Positions 7,326 through 14,427 of a DNA stretch of 64,000 nt are shown here, one piece after another (within the stretch, counting starts at the first letter, position 1; each line of letters begins with the position of its first letter). Source of the stretch: Streptomyces sp. CNQ-509 (GTDB taxonomy: Bacteria; Actinomycetota; Actinomycetes; Streptomycetales; Streptomycetaceae); the NCBI RefSeq assembly GCF_001011035.1, contig NZ_CP011492.1, positions 5,315,001-5,379,000 on the forward strand. Direction: 5' to 3'. The translations under genes and the position numbers were made by a program. The notes beneath the pieces were generated by a model that saw only the letters and a program-made list of their open reading frames with translations, did no database searches and was not told the origin of the DNA.

Positions 7326-7445
7326 TGAATTTTGGGGACTTGAAGGCAAGGTTCTTCGAAGCGCTGGATCGGGAGAACGGCAGTGTCTCGGGTGCGGCTC
7401 GGGCGGTCGGGGCGAACGTTCACACCGCGGCTGCGTGGGCGCGCA
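7325..7445 (+). pseudogene. IS30-like transposase N-terminal remnant
   Basis: From a GTG at 7325 the frame reads MNFGDLKARFFEALD, then ENGSVSGAARAVGANVHTAAAWAR. This resembles the N-terminal helix-turn-helix of Streptomyces IS30-family transposases as I remember it. The similarity stops after about 40 codons, and the frame then runs antisense through the convergent MerR gene. No catalytic DDE domain or second inverted repeat is visible. I read it as a decayed fragment. The extent is approximate. Confidence 0.5.
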
Positions 7446-7492
7446 CCGCACCTGCGGCGTACGGGCGTTGCCCCGGCCCGGCCCCGGCGCCC

Positions 7493-8254
7493 CTACTCCA
7501 GCTCGCGCTCCGCGTACACCCGCATCGCGTCCCGTACGAAGACGGCCGTCCCCTCCCCGTGCGCGTCGTAGTGCGCCCCGAACCGCGGGTCGTCCACGTA
7601 CATCTGTCCAAGACCCGCGAACGCCTCCGCGGACGGCCCCTGCCCCTGCCAGCCGGCGCTGATCCACTCGAACTGCCGCCGCGCGATCTCCTGCGCCCTG
7701 GCGCCGTCCGGCGTCTCGCCCGCCGTGTGCGCCGCGGCGAAGTCGCGGGCGATGTTCTGCTGGCGGCGCTGGAAGTCGCTCTTCTCCTCCTCGCTCAGCG
7801 CGCGCCACCACCGGTCGCTCCGCTCGTACGCCGCCTTCCCCCAGCGCCGCGTGACCTCCTCCTCGTACCGGGTGTGGTCGAACCCGTCGAGCACCTCTTC
7901 CGCCATGAGCGGCTCCCCTTCCGTCAGCTTCCGCAACGTGGTCTTCACCGACGCGATCTGCCGCCCGAGGCGCCGCCGCTCCTGCTCCAGCAGCTCCAGG
8001 TGCGTGGCGAGCGCGGCCGCGGTGTCCCCGGGGCCGCCGCCGGCGTCGAGCACCTCGGCGATGGCCGGGAGGCCGAGGCCGAGTTCGCGGAGCAGCAGGA
8101 TGCGCTGCAGCCGGACCAGGGCCTGCTCGTCGTAGTAGCGGTAGCCGTTGGCCGCCACGCGGCTGGGACGGAGCAGCCCCACGTCGCCGTAGTGGCGCAG
8201 GGTGCGGCTCGTGGTGCCCGCGGTGCGCGCGATCTCCTGGATGGACCACTCCAT
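7493..8254 (-). CDS. TipA-like MerR-family regulator with TipAS domain
   Basis: A 253-residue activator. The N-terminal MerR winged helix (about residues 3-70, IQEIARTAGTTSRTLRHYGDVGLLRPSR) is followed by a coiled dimerisation helix (about 78-112) and a C-terminal TipAS-type domain (about 115-250, with the RWGKAAYERSDRWW region). TipAL of Streptomyces lividans senses thiopeptides through this domain. MerR proteins of this kind autoactivate from promoters with an over-long 19-bp spacer, and exactly such a promoter lies 46 bases upstream. The gene is convergent with the ABC transporter remnant region; no other clear target is nearby. The ligand is unknown. Confidence 0.9.
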   Translation of the reverse strand: MEWSIQEIARTAGTTSRTLRHYGDVGLLRPSRVAANGYRYYDEQALVRLQRILLLRELGLGLPAIAEVLDAGGGPGDTAAALATHLELLEQERRRLGRQIASVKTTLRKLTEGEPLMAEEVLDGFDHTRYEEEVTRRWGKAAYERSDRWWRALSEEEKSDFQRRQQNIARDFAAAHTAGETPDGARAQEIARRQFEWISAGWQGQGPSAEAFAGLGQMYVDDPRFGAHYDAHGEGTAVFVRDAMRVYAERELE

Positions 8255-8299
8255 GGCGTGCGAGCTCCTCGGTCCTGACTGCCCGGTCGGTGAGCTTTC

Positions 8300-8330
8300 A
8301 CCGTAGAAGTTGACGTAACGTCAAGGTCAA
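8300..8330 (-). promoter_or_regulatory. MerR-type promoter with dyad in a 19-bp spacer
   Basis: Read on the minus strand, -35 TTGACC (8330-8325) and -10 TACGGT (8305-8300) are separated by exactly 19 bases. The spacer holds the odd palindrome TTGACGTTACGTCAA (8324-8310), perfect apart from its central base. This is the classical architecture of MerR-family target promoters and drives the TipA-like gene itself. Confidence 0.8.
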
Positions 8331-8333
8331 GCG

Positions 8334-9101
8334 TCAGTCCCCGAAGCTGTGCGGCACCAGCTCGAAGCCCACGGCGAGGTCGGTGCCGCACAGCCTGCCG
8401 GTGTCGGCGAGCATCTCCCCGATGAGCGTGCGGGCGTATGCGTGCGGGTCCTCCTCGCCGAGCCCGACGATGTACGCGTGGTGCTCGGCCAGCGACGCGA
8501 CGGCCCGGTCCCTGGCGCTCTCGGTGACCTCCTCGGCGTGCGTGGGGTACGGGGAGCCGGCGACGGCGGTCCAGCGGACGCCGCCCCACGGCAGGAGGCC
8601 CTGCTCCAGCAGCTCGGGGAAGATCCAGCGGTTGCCGGCGTCGCCGACGGCGTCCAGCACGCCCCGGCCGACTGCCCGGTGGTCGGGGGTGTTGCGGGGG
8701 GCGCCGGGGCCCGCTCCCCAGGTGTCGTGGTGGTTGATCGTGAGGATCAGCTCGGGGCGGTGCCGCCGGATCGCGGCGGCGAGGTCGCGGCGCAGCGGCA
8801 GGCCCTCCTCGATGACGCCGTCGCGGTGGTCGAGGAACTCCAGCGCGGTCACGCCCACGACCGCGGAGCTGGCCCGCTGCTCCTCCTCCCGCACCCGGGC
8901 GCACTCGCCGGGCTCCATCCCGTCGATCCCGGCCTCGCCGCGGGTGGCGAGCACGTACGCGACCTGCTTGCCGGCGTCGGTCCACTTCGACACCGCGGCG
9001 GCGGTGCCGTACTCCAGGTCGTCGGGGTGGGCGACGATCGCGAGGGCCCGGTGCCAGTCGTCGGGGAGGGGCGCGAGGGACGCGTGAGCACTGTCTGTCA
9101 T
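8334..9101 (-). CDS. PIG-L family deacetylase
   Basis: A 255-residue zinc hydrolase of the PIG-L/LmbE fold, which removes acetyl groups from N-acetylglucosamine-type substrates. The metal motif AHPDDLE is at about residues 24-30. The second metal histidine is in the ILTINHHDTWGAG to DHRAVG region near residue 143. The ATG at 9101 was chosen because the preceding in-frame sequence lacks family features. It stands alone, upstream of the MerR gene on the same strand. It is a distinct paralogue of MshB encoded later in the window. The substrate is not known. Confidence 0.88.
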   Translation of the reverse strand: MTDSAHASLAPLPDDWHRALAIVAHPDDLEYGTAAAVSKWTDAGKQVAYVLATRGEAGIDGMEPGECARVREEEQRASSAVVGVTALEFLDHRDGVIEEGLPLRRDLAAAIRRHRPELILTINHHDTWGAGPGAPRNTPDHRAVGRGVLDAVGDAGNRWIFPELLEQGLLPWGGVRWTAVAGSPYPTHAEEVTESARDRAVASLAEHHAYIVGLGEEDPHAYARTLIGEMLADTGRLCGTDLAVGFELVPHSFGD

Positions 9102-9183
9102 GCCGCCATGGTCACATGACGCGGTGTCACGCCCCGGCCCCGCCCGCGGGCCACGCGGCCGAACGGGCCGGGTGTGCGGCGAC

Positions 9184-9213
9184 GAGGCGGGTGCCGGACC
9201 CGGCACCCGCCTC
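9184..9213. terminator. Hairpin terminator of the chitinase gene
   Basis: A perfect 13-bp stem, GAGGCGGGTGCCG with CGGCACCCGCCTC, closes a four-base loop GACC. It begins 7 bases past the chitinase stop on the minus strand. Confidence 0.85.
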
Positions 9214-9219
9214 GCCGGG

Positions 9220-10602
9220 TCAGTCCAGACCGCGGTCCAGGACCCGGTACAGCTCGCCGTCGTCGTCGCCGTCCAGCGACCAGACCATCGCGCCGCCCAG
9301 GTTGCGGTCGTCGATGTACTCGGCCTTCTGGGCGATGACCTTCGGGTCGTCGTACGTCCAGAAGGTGCTGCCGTCGAAGAGCCAGGCGTGGCCGTTCTTC
9401 CTGTCGCGGTAGACCTCGTACTCACCCGAGGCCGCGAACTCCTTCAGCACCTTGTAGTCCTCGAAGCCCGCCTCCCAGGTGCCCGGCGCCGCGCCCGCGG
9501 CGGGCTGGTTGAAGCCGGTGCCGCCGCCCTCGACGCCCTTCCAGCCGCGGCCGTAGAAGGGGATGCCGAGGACCAGCTTGTCCCGCGGCGCACCGCGGAG
9601 CAGCCAGTCGTCGACGACCTGCTGGAGGCTGTCGTCGGGGGAGTGGATGGCGGACTGCTGGTTGGTGTTCTTCTCCCAGGCGCCGTGCAGGTCGTAGCCC
9701 TGGAGGGTGGCGTAGTCCAGGTGGGGGAAGAGCTTGCGGGTCTCGTAGCCCGCGTCCATGGCGTTGGCGTTCGCCGGCAGGAACGCGGTCAGCAGCAGGT
9801 GCCGGCCGCGGCCCTCGCGCGAGCGCTCCACCCGGTCGAGCTGCCGGCGGAACTCGGCGACGACCGCGGTGAAGTTCTCCTTGTCCTCGGGGCGGTAGAC
9901 GGTGTCGACGTCACCGGGGTAGTTCGGCCACTCCCAGTCCAGGTCGATGCCGTCGAAGACGCCCGCCGCGCTGCCGGGGCCGCCGCGCCCGTCGATCCGC
10001 GGCAGGTTGCCCTTGATGAACAGGTCGATGCAGGAGGACACGAACTGTCTGCGCGACTCGGGCGTGCGGACCGCGTCCGAGAAGTACGTGGACCAGGCCC
10101 AGCCGCCGAGCGACATCATGACCTTCAGGTCGGGGTACTCGGCCTTCAGCTCCCGGATCTGGTTGAAGTTGCCCGCGAGCCGCTGCCGCGGCGAGTCGGC
10201 GCGGCCGTCGACGGACTCGGCGGCGGTCATCGTCCGCCGGTAGTCGGTGAACGCGTCACCCTCGCCCGGGATGTCGTCCTCGAAGCACTTGCCGTCCGGG
10301 CTGACGTTGCCGAAGGCGTAGTTGAGGTGGGTCAGCCGCGCGGCGGTGCCGCTGGTGACGAGGTCCTTGACGAGGAAGGCGCGGTCCCGGGCACCCCACT
10401 GGGTGAAGTAGCCGACGCGCCGGGCCTCATCGCGGTCGCCGCGGTGGTCGTCGCCGCCCTGCTGCCCCGCGGCGGCGGGGGTGCGGTGCGGGGCCTCTCC
10501 GGGGGTCGCGGCGGTGGCGCCGGCCGTGGTGAGGCCGGGGGTGACCAGGAGGGACAGCGCACAGCCGGCCACGGCCAGGCGGCGCACGAGTCTTCGGTGC
10601 AT
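9220..10602 (-). CDS. Secreted GH18 chitinase
   Basis: A 460-residue secreted enzyme that should hydrolyse beta-1,4 links of chitin. It has a Sec signal peptide (about residues 1-32), a short Asp/His/Gln-rich linker and one GH18 TIM barrel (about 62-455). The barrel shows the SLGGW strand and the catalytic motif DGIDLDWEWP, where the Glu near residue 224 is the proton donor. No chitin-binding module is visible. An almost perfect DasR operator sits 49 bases before the start, tying it to the N-acetylglucosamine regulon. A strong terminator follows. It is monocistronic. Confidence 0.95.
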   Translation of the reverse strand: MHRRLVRRLAVAGCALSLLVTPGLTTAGATAATPGEAPHRTPAAAGQQGGDDHRGDRDEARRVGYFTQWGARDRAFLVKDLVTSGTAARLTHLNYAFGNVSPDGKCFEDDIPGEGDAFTDYRRTMTAAESVDGRADSPRQRLAGNFNQIRELKAEYPDLKVMMSLGGWAWSTYFSDAVRTPESRRQFVSSCIDLFIKGNLPRIDGRGGPGSAAGVFDGIDLDWEWPNYPGDVDTVYRPEDKENFTAVVAEFRRQLDRVERSREGRGRHLLLTAFLPANANAMDAGYETRKLFPHLDYATLQGYDLHGAWEKNTNQQSAIHSPDDSLQQVVDDWLLRGAPRDKLVLGIPFYGRGWKGVEGGGTGFNQPAAGAAPGTWEAGFEDYKVLKEFAASGEYEVYRDRKNGHAWLFDGSTFWTYDDPKVIAQKAEYIDDRNLGGAMVWSLDGDDDGELYRVLDRGLD

Positions 10603-10650
10603 GGAAACCCTCTTCTCGGGAGATCGCGCTTCTCTCGGGTGCGCCGAACG

Positions 10651-10670
10651 CTATTGGCCTAGACCAATAG
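10651..10670. promoter_or_regulatory. DasR-responsive element (dre) before the chitinase gene
   Basis: The 20-base inverted repeat CTATTGGTCTAGGCCAATAG (read on the minus strand) has one mismatched base pair. It closely fits the dre consensus of Streptomyces, centred on TGGTCTAGACCA. DasR, a GntR/HutC repressor released by glucosamine-6-phosphate, represses chitinase genes through such sites. Confidence 0.88.
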
Positions 10671-10783
10671 GGGTCAAGGGTTCGTACGGTACGGCGCACC
10701 CGGCCGCACGCCCCTGCTCAGCGCGATAATCGGCACGTTCTAGGGTGAAGCCGGACAGCGGCCCGAACGGAGGGAGTACGGGC

Positions 10784-12118
10784 ATGACCGCGGACACCGA
10801 TCTCGGCACCCTCCTCGACGGCAACGACGTCGCCGGGCTCCAGCGCTGGCTCGCCGACCACCCCCCGCACGTCGTCGCCGACGAACTCGCCCGTGCCGAC
10901 GAGGTCACCGCCGTCTTCTGCTTCCGGCTGCTGGAGAAGGACCGCGCGGTCGAGGTCTTCGAGGAACTGGGCGCGGGCGACCAGCAGAAGATCCTCGAAG
11001 GGCTGCGCGACCAGACCTTCCGGCACGTCGTCGAGGAGATGGACCCCGACGACCGCGCCCGCCTCCTCGGCGAGGCGCCCGCCAACTTCACCCAGCGCGT
11101 GCTGGCGGGACTGAGCCCCCGCGAACGCGCCCTCACCGCCCCGCTGCTCGGCTACGAACAGGACGCCGTCGGGCGGTACATGTCGCCGGAGCTGGTGCGG
11201 CTGAAGGAGCGGTCCACCGTCGCCGAGGCGCTGGAACGGGTGCGTGCCCAGGGCCCGGACGCCGAGACCGTCTACACGCTGCCCGTCGTCGACGACCGCA
11301 GGCACCTGGTGGGCGTCGTCTCCCTGCGGGAGGTGGTGCTGGCCCCGCCCGGGCGGCCGCTCATCGAGCTGGTGGACACCGAGTTCCCGCGTGTCTACGC
11401 CACGGACAACGCCGAGACCGCCGCCCGCCTCATGCAGGAGGCGAACCTCCTCGGCCTGCCCGTCGTGGACAGCGAGGACCGGGTCGTCGGCATCCTCACC
11501 GTCGACGACGCCATCGAGCTGATCGAGGAGGCGGACACCGAGGACATCGCCCGCCAGGCCGGCGCCGAACCCGTCGAGGGGCACTACCTGTCCGTCGGGG
11601 TCTTCCGGCTCGCCCGCGCGCGCATCATCTGGCTCTTCCTGCTGATCCTCGCCGCCACCCTCACCGCCGGCGTGCTCCAGGCGTTCGAGGGGGAGTTGTC
11701 GGCGGTGACGGAGCTGGCGGTCTTCATCCCGCTGCTCGTCGGCACCGGCGGCAACGTCGGCGCCCAGGCCGCGACCGGCGCGGTGCGCGCCCTCGCGGTC
11801 GGCGAGCTGCGCCCCGGCGACGTGGTGCGGGTGGCGTGGCGGGAGTGCCGGGTGGGGTTCCTGCTGGGCGTGGGACTCGGCATCGTCGGCATGGTGCTGG
11901 CGACGGTCATGACGGACGGCCGGATCGCGCTGACCGTGTCGCTGTCGCTGATCCTGATCTGCGCGTGGGCGGCCTCGGTCGGCTCCGTGATGCCCCTGCT
12001 GGCCAAGCAGTTGGGGATCGACCCGGCGGTGATCTCGGCCCCGCTGGTGACCACGCTGGTCGACGCCACGGGGCTGGTGATCTACTTCCTCCTCGCCCGC
12101 CTGGTCCTCGGCCTGTGA
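10784..12118 (+). CDS. mgtE: Magnesium channel MgtE
   Basis: A 444-residue magnesium channel. Domains in order: the helical MgtE N domain (about residues 5-125), two CBS domains (about 130-255, with the LPVVDDRRHLVGVVSL and ILTVDDAIE strands), and a five-helix pore (about 275-444) including the GGNVGAQA segment of the selectivity region. The ATG at 10784 follows CGGAGGGAG. It stands alone. Regulation in the family is by magnesium binding to the cytosolic domains, which closes the pore. Confidence 0.95.
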   Translation: MTADTDLGTLLDGNDVAGLQRWLADHPPHVVADELARADEVTAVFCFRLLEKDRAVEVFEELGAGDQQKILEGLRDQTFRHVVEEMDPDDRARLLGEAPANFTQRVLAGLSPRERALTAPLLGYEQDAVGRYMSPELVRLKERSTVAEALERVRAQGPDAETVYTLPVVDDRRHLVGVVSLREVVLAPPGRPLIELVDTEFPRVYATDNAETAARLMQEANLLGLPVVDSEDRVVGILTVDDAIELIEEADTEDIARQAGAEPVEGHYLSVGVFRLARARIIWLFLLILAATLTAGVLQAFEGELSAVTELAVFIPLLVGTGGNVGAQAATGAVRALAVGELRPGDVVRVAWRECRVGFLLGVGLGIVGMVLATVMTDGRIALTVSLSLILICAWAASVGSVMPLLAKQLGIDPAVISAPLVTTLVDATGLVIYFLLARLVLGL

Positions 12119-12374
12119 GGGGCGCCCCGGGGGGTGCCGGGGGCGGGGAGCGACCTGCGGACGGGCCCGTGGGCCGCGCCGCGAGCGGGCGGGCGTACGC
12201 CCCGGGACTCCCGCGCACACCCGCCGGCGAACGCACTCCGTAAAGCTCTCCCCCGGGGTTGCGGGCCCCGGGCGCGGGTTGCCAAGCTTTCGCGCGTGTT
12301 CAGGCCGCAAAGGCGCAGGCCGGGGAGAGCCGGGGCCGGGACGGCGACTGCGGCGACGGGGGTGTGAAGAAACG

Positions 12375-13127
12375 GTGCCTCTAGGAGAGCAGCCCGCCTA
12401 CCTGCGGGTCGCCGCGGACCTCCGCCGGAAGATCGTCAGCGGCGAACTGCCGCCGCACGCCCGGCTGCCCTCCCAGGCGCGCATCCGCCAGTTGTACGGG
12501 GTCTCCGACACCGTCGCGCTGGAGGCGCGCAAGGTGCTGATGGCCGAGGGCCTGGTCGAGGGCCGGTCCGGGTCCGGCACGTACGTGCGCTCGCGGCCCG
12601 AGCCGCACCGGCTGGTCCGTACCGGCTACCGCGGCCTCGCCGACCTCACCCCCTTCCGCCAGGAGCAGGCCGACGAGTCGGTCACCGGCTCCTGGGAGTC
12701 GCGCAGCGCACAGGAGCACGCGGGTGCGGCGGTCGCCGCCCGGCTGCACCTGGGCGCCGGCGACCCGGTGATGCGTACGCGCTACGTCTTCCGCTCGGCC
12801 GGCGAGCCCGTGCTGCTGTCCACCTCCTGGGAGCCGCTGGCCCTCACCGGACGTACCCCCGTGATGCTGCCCGAGGAGGGCCCGCTCGCCGGCTGCGGCG
12901 TGGTGGAGCGGATGGCGGCGATCGACGTCGTCGTGGACAACGTCGTGGAGGAGGTCGGCACCCGCCCCGGGCTGGCAGAGGAGGCGCACGCGCTGGGCGC
13001 CCTGCCGGGGCGGCCGGTGCTCTGCATCCAGCGGACTTTCTACGCCTCCGGGCGGGCCGTCGAAACCGCGGACGTCATCGTTCCGGCCGATCGCTACCGG
13101 GTCAGTTACCACCTGCCCGTCAAGTAA
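12375..13127 (+). CDS. GntR/HutC-family regulator with UTRA domain
   Basis: A 250-residue repressor from a GTG start. The winged-helix domain (about residues 5-72, with LRRKIVSGELPPHARLPSQA) is followed by a UTRA ligand-binding domain (about 95-248). The recognition helix is SDTVALEARKVLMAEGLVEG. It does not match DasR in sequence. It stands alone between mgtE and a small SPOR-like gene, so no target is indicated by context. The DNA upstream is strongly C/G-rich and I could not fix a promoter. Confidence 0.9.
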   Translation: MPLGEQPAYLRVAADLRRKIVSGELPPHARLPSQARIRQLYGVSDTVALEARKVLMAEGLVEGRSGSGTYVRSRPEPHRLVRTGYRGLADLTPFRQEQADESVTGSWESRSAQEHAGAAVAARLHLGAGDPVMRTRYVFRSAGEPVLLSTSWEPLALTGRTPVMLPEEGPLAGCGVVERMAAIDVVVDNVVEEVGTRPGLAEEAHALGALPGRPVLCIQRTFYASGRAVETADVIVPADRYRVSYHLPVK

Positions 13128-13322
13128 CCCCAGCCCCTGGCCCTGTCTCCCGTCACCGCCGATTCGAACTTCCGGCCGAGAACGGTACTTCTCGTGTAAA
13201 GCCGTATGCGGGGAGTGAATGCCGGGCGTAAGCTCTGGCATATTCGAAGGGCAAGCGGGCGCCGGGGATCGTGATCGTCCCGCGTGCGTCCTGGGCAGAC
13301 ATTCATTCCTGGGGTGGGCATT

Positions 13323-13517
13323 ATGGGTGCGGGTGACAGCGGCGCCGCACGCCCGTGGGTCATCGTCCGCGAGGACGACAACGGCAACCATTATCGCGTC
13401 GGCCGCTATGCCACGCGTGACGAGGCCGAGCGCGTGGTCTCCCGTTTCGGGTCCGCCGGCCAACGGCAGATATACCGGGTGGAGCGCGCCGGCGGTGGCG
13501 ACGCCAAGCCCGTGTAG
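13323..13517 (+). CDS. Small SPOR-like protein
   Basis: A 64-residue basic/acidic protein whose core WVIVREDDNGNHYRVGRY, then ATRDEAERVVSRF, has the look of a single SPOR-type repeat. Such short proteins are common in Streptomyces genomes. SPOR domains bind denuded peptidoglycan at septa, but this one has no signal peptide or membrane helix. The ATG at 13323 with GGGGTGGG upstream was chosen over the longer reading from 13284. The role is unknown. Confidence 0.65.
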   Translation: MGAGDSGAARPWVIVREDDNGNHYRVGRYATRDEAERVVSRFGSAGQRQIYRVERAGGGDAKPV

Positions 13518-13613
13518 CTTCACGGACGCATGCAGGTGATATTTTCGCCCAAAGCGGGTATGTAGCTACCACTCTCCTTAAGTCGGGCAAATCCGACAGG
13601 ACTCCGCTGGGAT

Positions 13614-14210
13614 GTGGTAGGCGTGAGCAACCCCCCGTCCTTCCGCCACGCCGCCGTGACCCCGTTCTCCCCACTTCCCGATCCCGCCGCGCTCACCGGC
13701 TTCCGGGATCCCGCCGGCACCGCGGCGGCGCCGGCCGGCGCCGGCCTCACCGAACCCGCCGCGCCACCGGGCCCCGCGGGACCCGCGGGAGCCGCGACCC
13801 CCTCCGGGCTCGCCGACGCGCCCGGCCCCGCCGAGTGGAGCTTCCCCGCAGACCCCGGCTGCGTGCGCACCGCCCGCGCCGTCGTCCGCGACACCCTGCG
13901 CACCTGGCGCCTCGACCCCGTGACCGATCTCGCCGTGCTGCTCGTCAGCGAGCTGGTCACCAACTCGCTGCGCTACGCCTCCGGGCCCGTCGGCCTGCGC
14001 CTGCGCCCCGTCGGCGGACCCGACGCCTGCGGCGGCGTCCGGGTCGAGGTCTCCGACACGCTGCCGGTGCCGCCGCTGCTCCGTGCCGCCGCGCCGGACG
14101 AGGAAGGCGGCCGCGGACTGCAGCTCGTGGCCAGCGTCGCGGTGCGCTGGGGAACCCGGTGCGGCGGAATGGGCAAGACGGTGTGGTTCGAGCTGGGGTC
14201 CGCTGGTTAG
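13614..14210 (+). CDS. ATP-binding regulator (RsbW/SpoIIAB-like HATPase)
   Basis: A 198-residue protein from a GTG at 13614 or, nine bases on, at 13623. The N-terminal 70 residues are Pro/Ala-rich and probably disordered. Residues about 75-195 form an HATPase_c fold with N-box LLVSELVTNSLRYA, G1-like motif VEVSDTLPVPP and GGRGLQLVASVAVRWG. These proteins are anti-sigma kinases or orphan relatives, common in Streptomyces. The neighbouring phosphatase at 14428 carries a C-terminal domain of the same type, so the two may share a partner-switching pathway. Confidence 0.85.
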   Translation: MVGVSNPPSFRHAAVTPFSPLPDPAALTGFRDPAGTAAAPAGAGLTEPAAPPGPAGPAGAATPSGLADAPGPAEWSFPADPGCVRTARAVVRDTLRTWRLDPVTDLAVLLVSELVTNSLRYASGPVGLRLRPVGGPDACGGVRVEVSDTLPVPPLLRAAAPDEEGGRGLQLVASVAVRWGTRCGGMGKTVWFELGSAG

Positions 14211-14427
14211 AACGTACGAGGGAGGCTTCTTCGGCGTACGGAAGGGGGCGCACGGGGGCGTAGCGCCGGGTGCCGGTCGGGCACCACTTCGCAGATGTGG
14301 CGGTTACCGGGACCGGAAGCGGTGGGGCGTTCCGAACCCGTGACCCGACGACCATGTTCCGGATACGGATCTTCCCGCATACTCTGCGGTGCGTACCCGG
14401 AGCAGGATCAGCAAAGGGGGCGGTCGC

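Noticed and set aside
4905..8249. Very long open frame on the minus strand (over 1100 codons)
   Set aside because: It is antisense to the ABC ATPase, FtsX-like permease and neighbours, has an Arg/His/Gln-rich composition, and shows no domain. It is a shadow of high-GC codon bias.
12375..13127. The GntR gene as dasR
   Set aside because: The sequence is a UTRA-type regulator but does not fit DasR as I know it, and DasR is normally linked to the sugar transporter genes.
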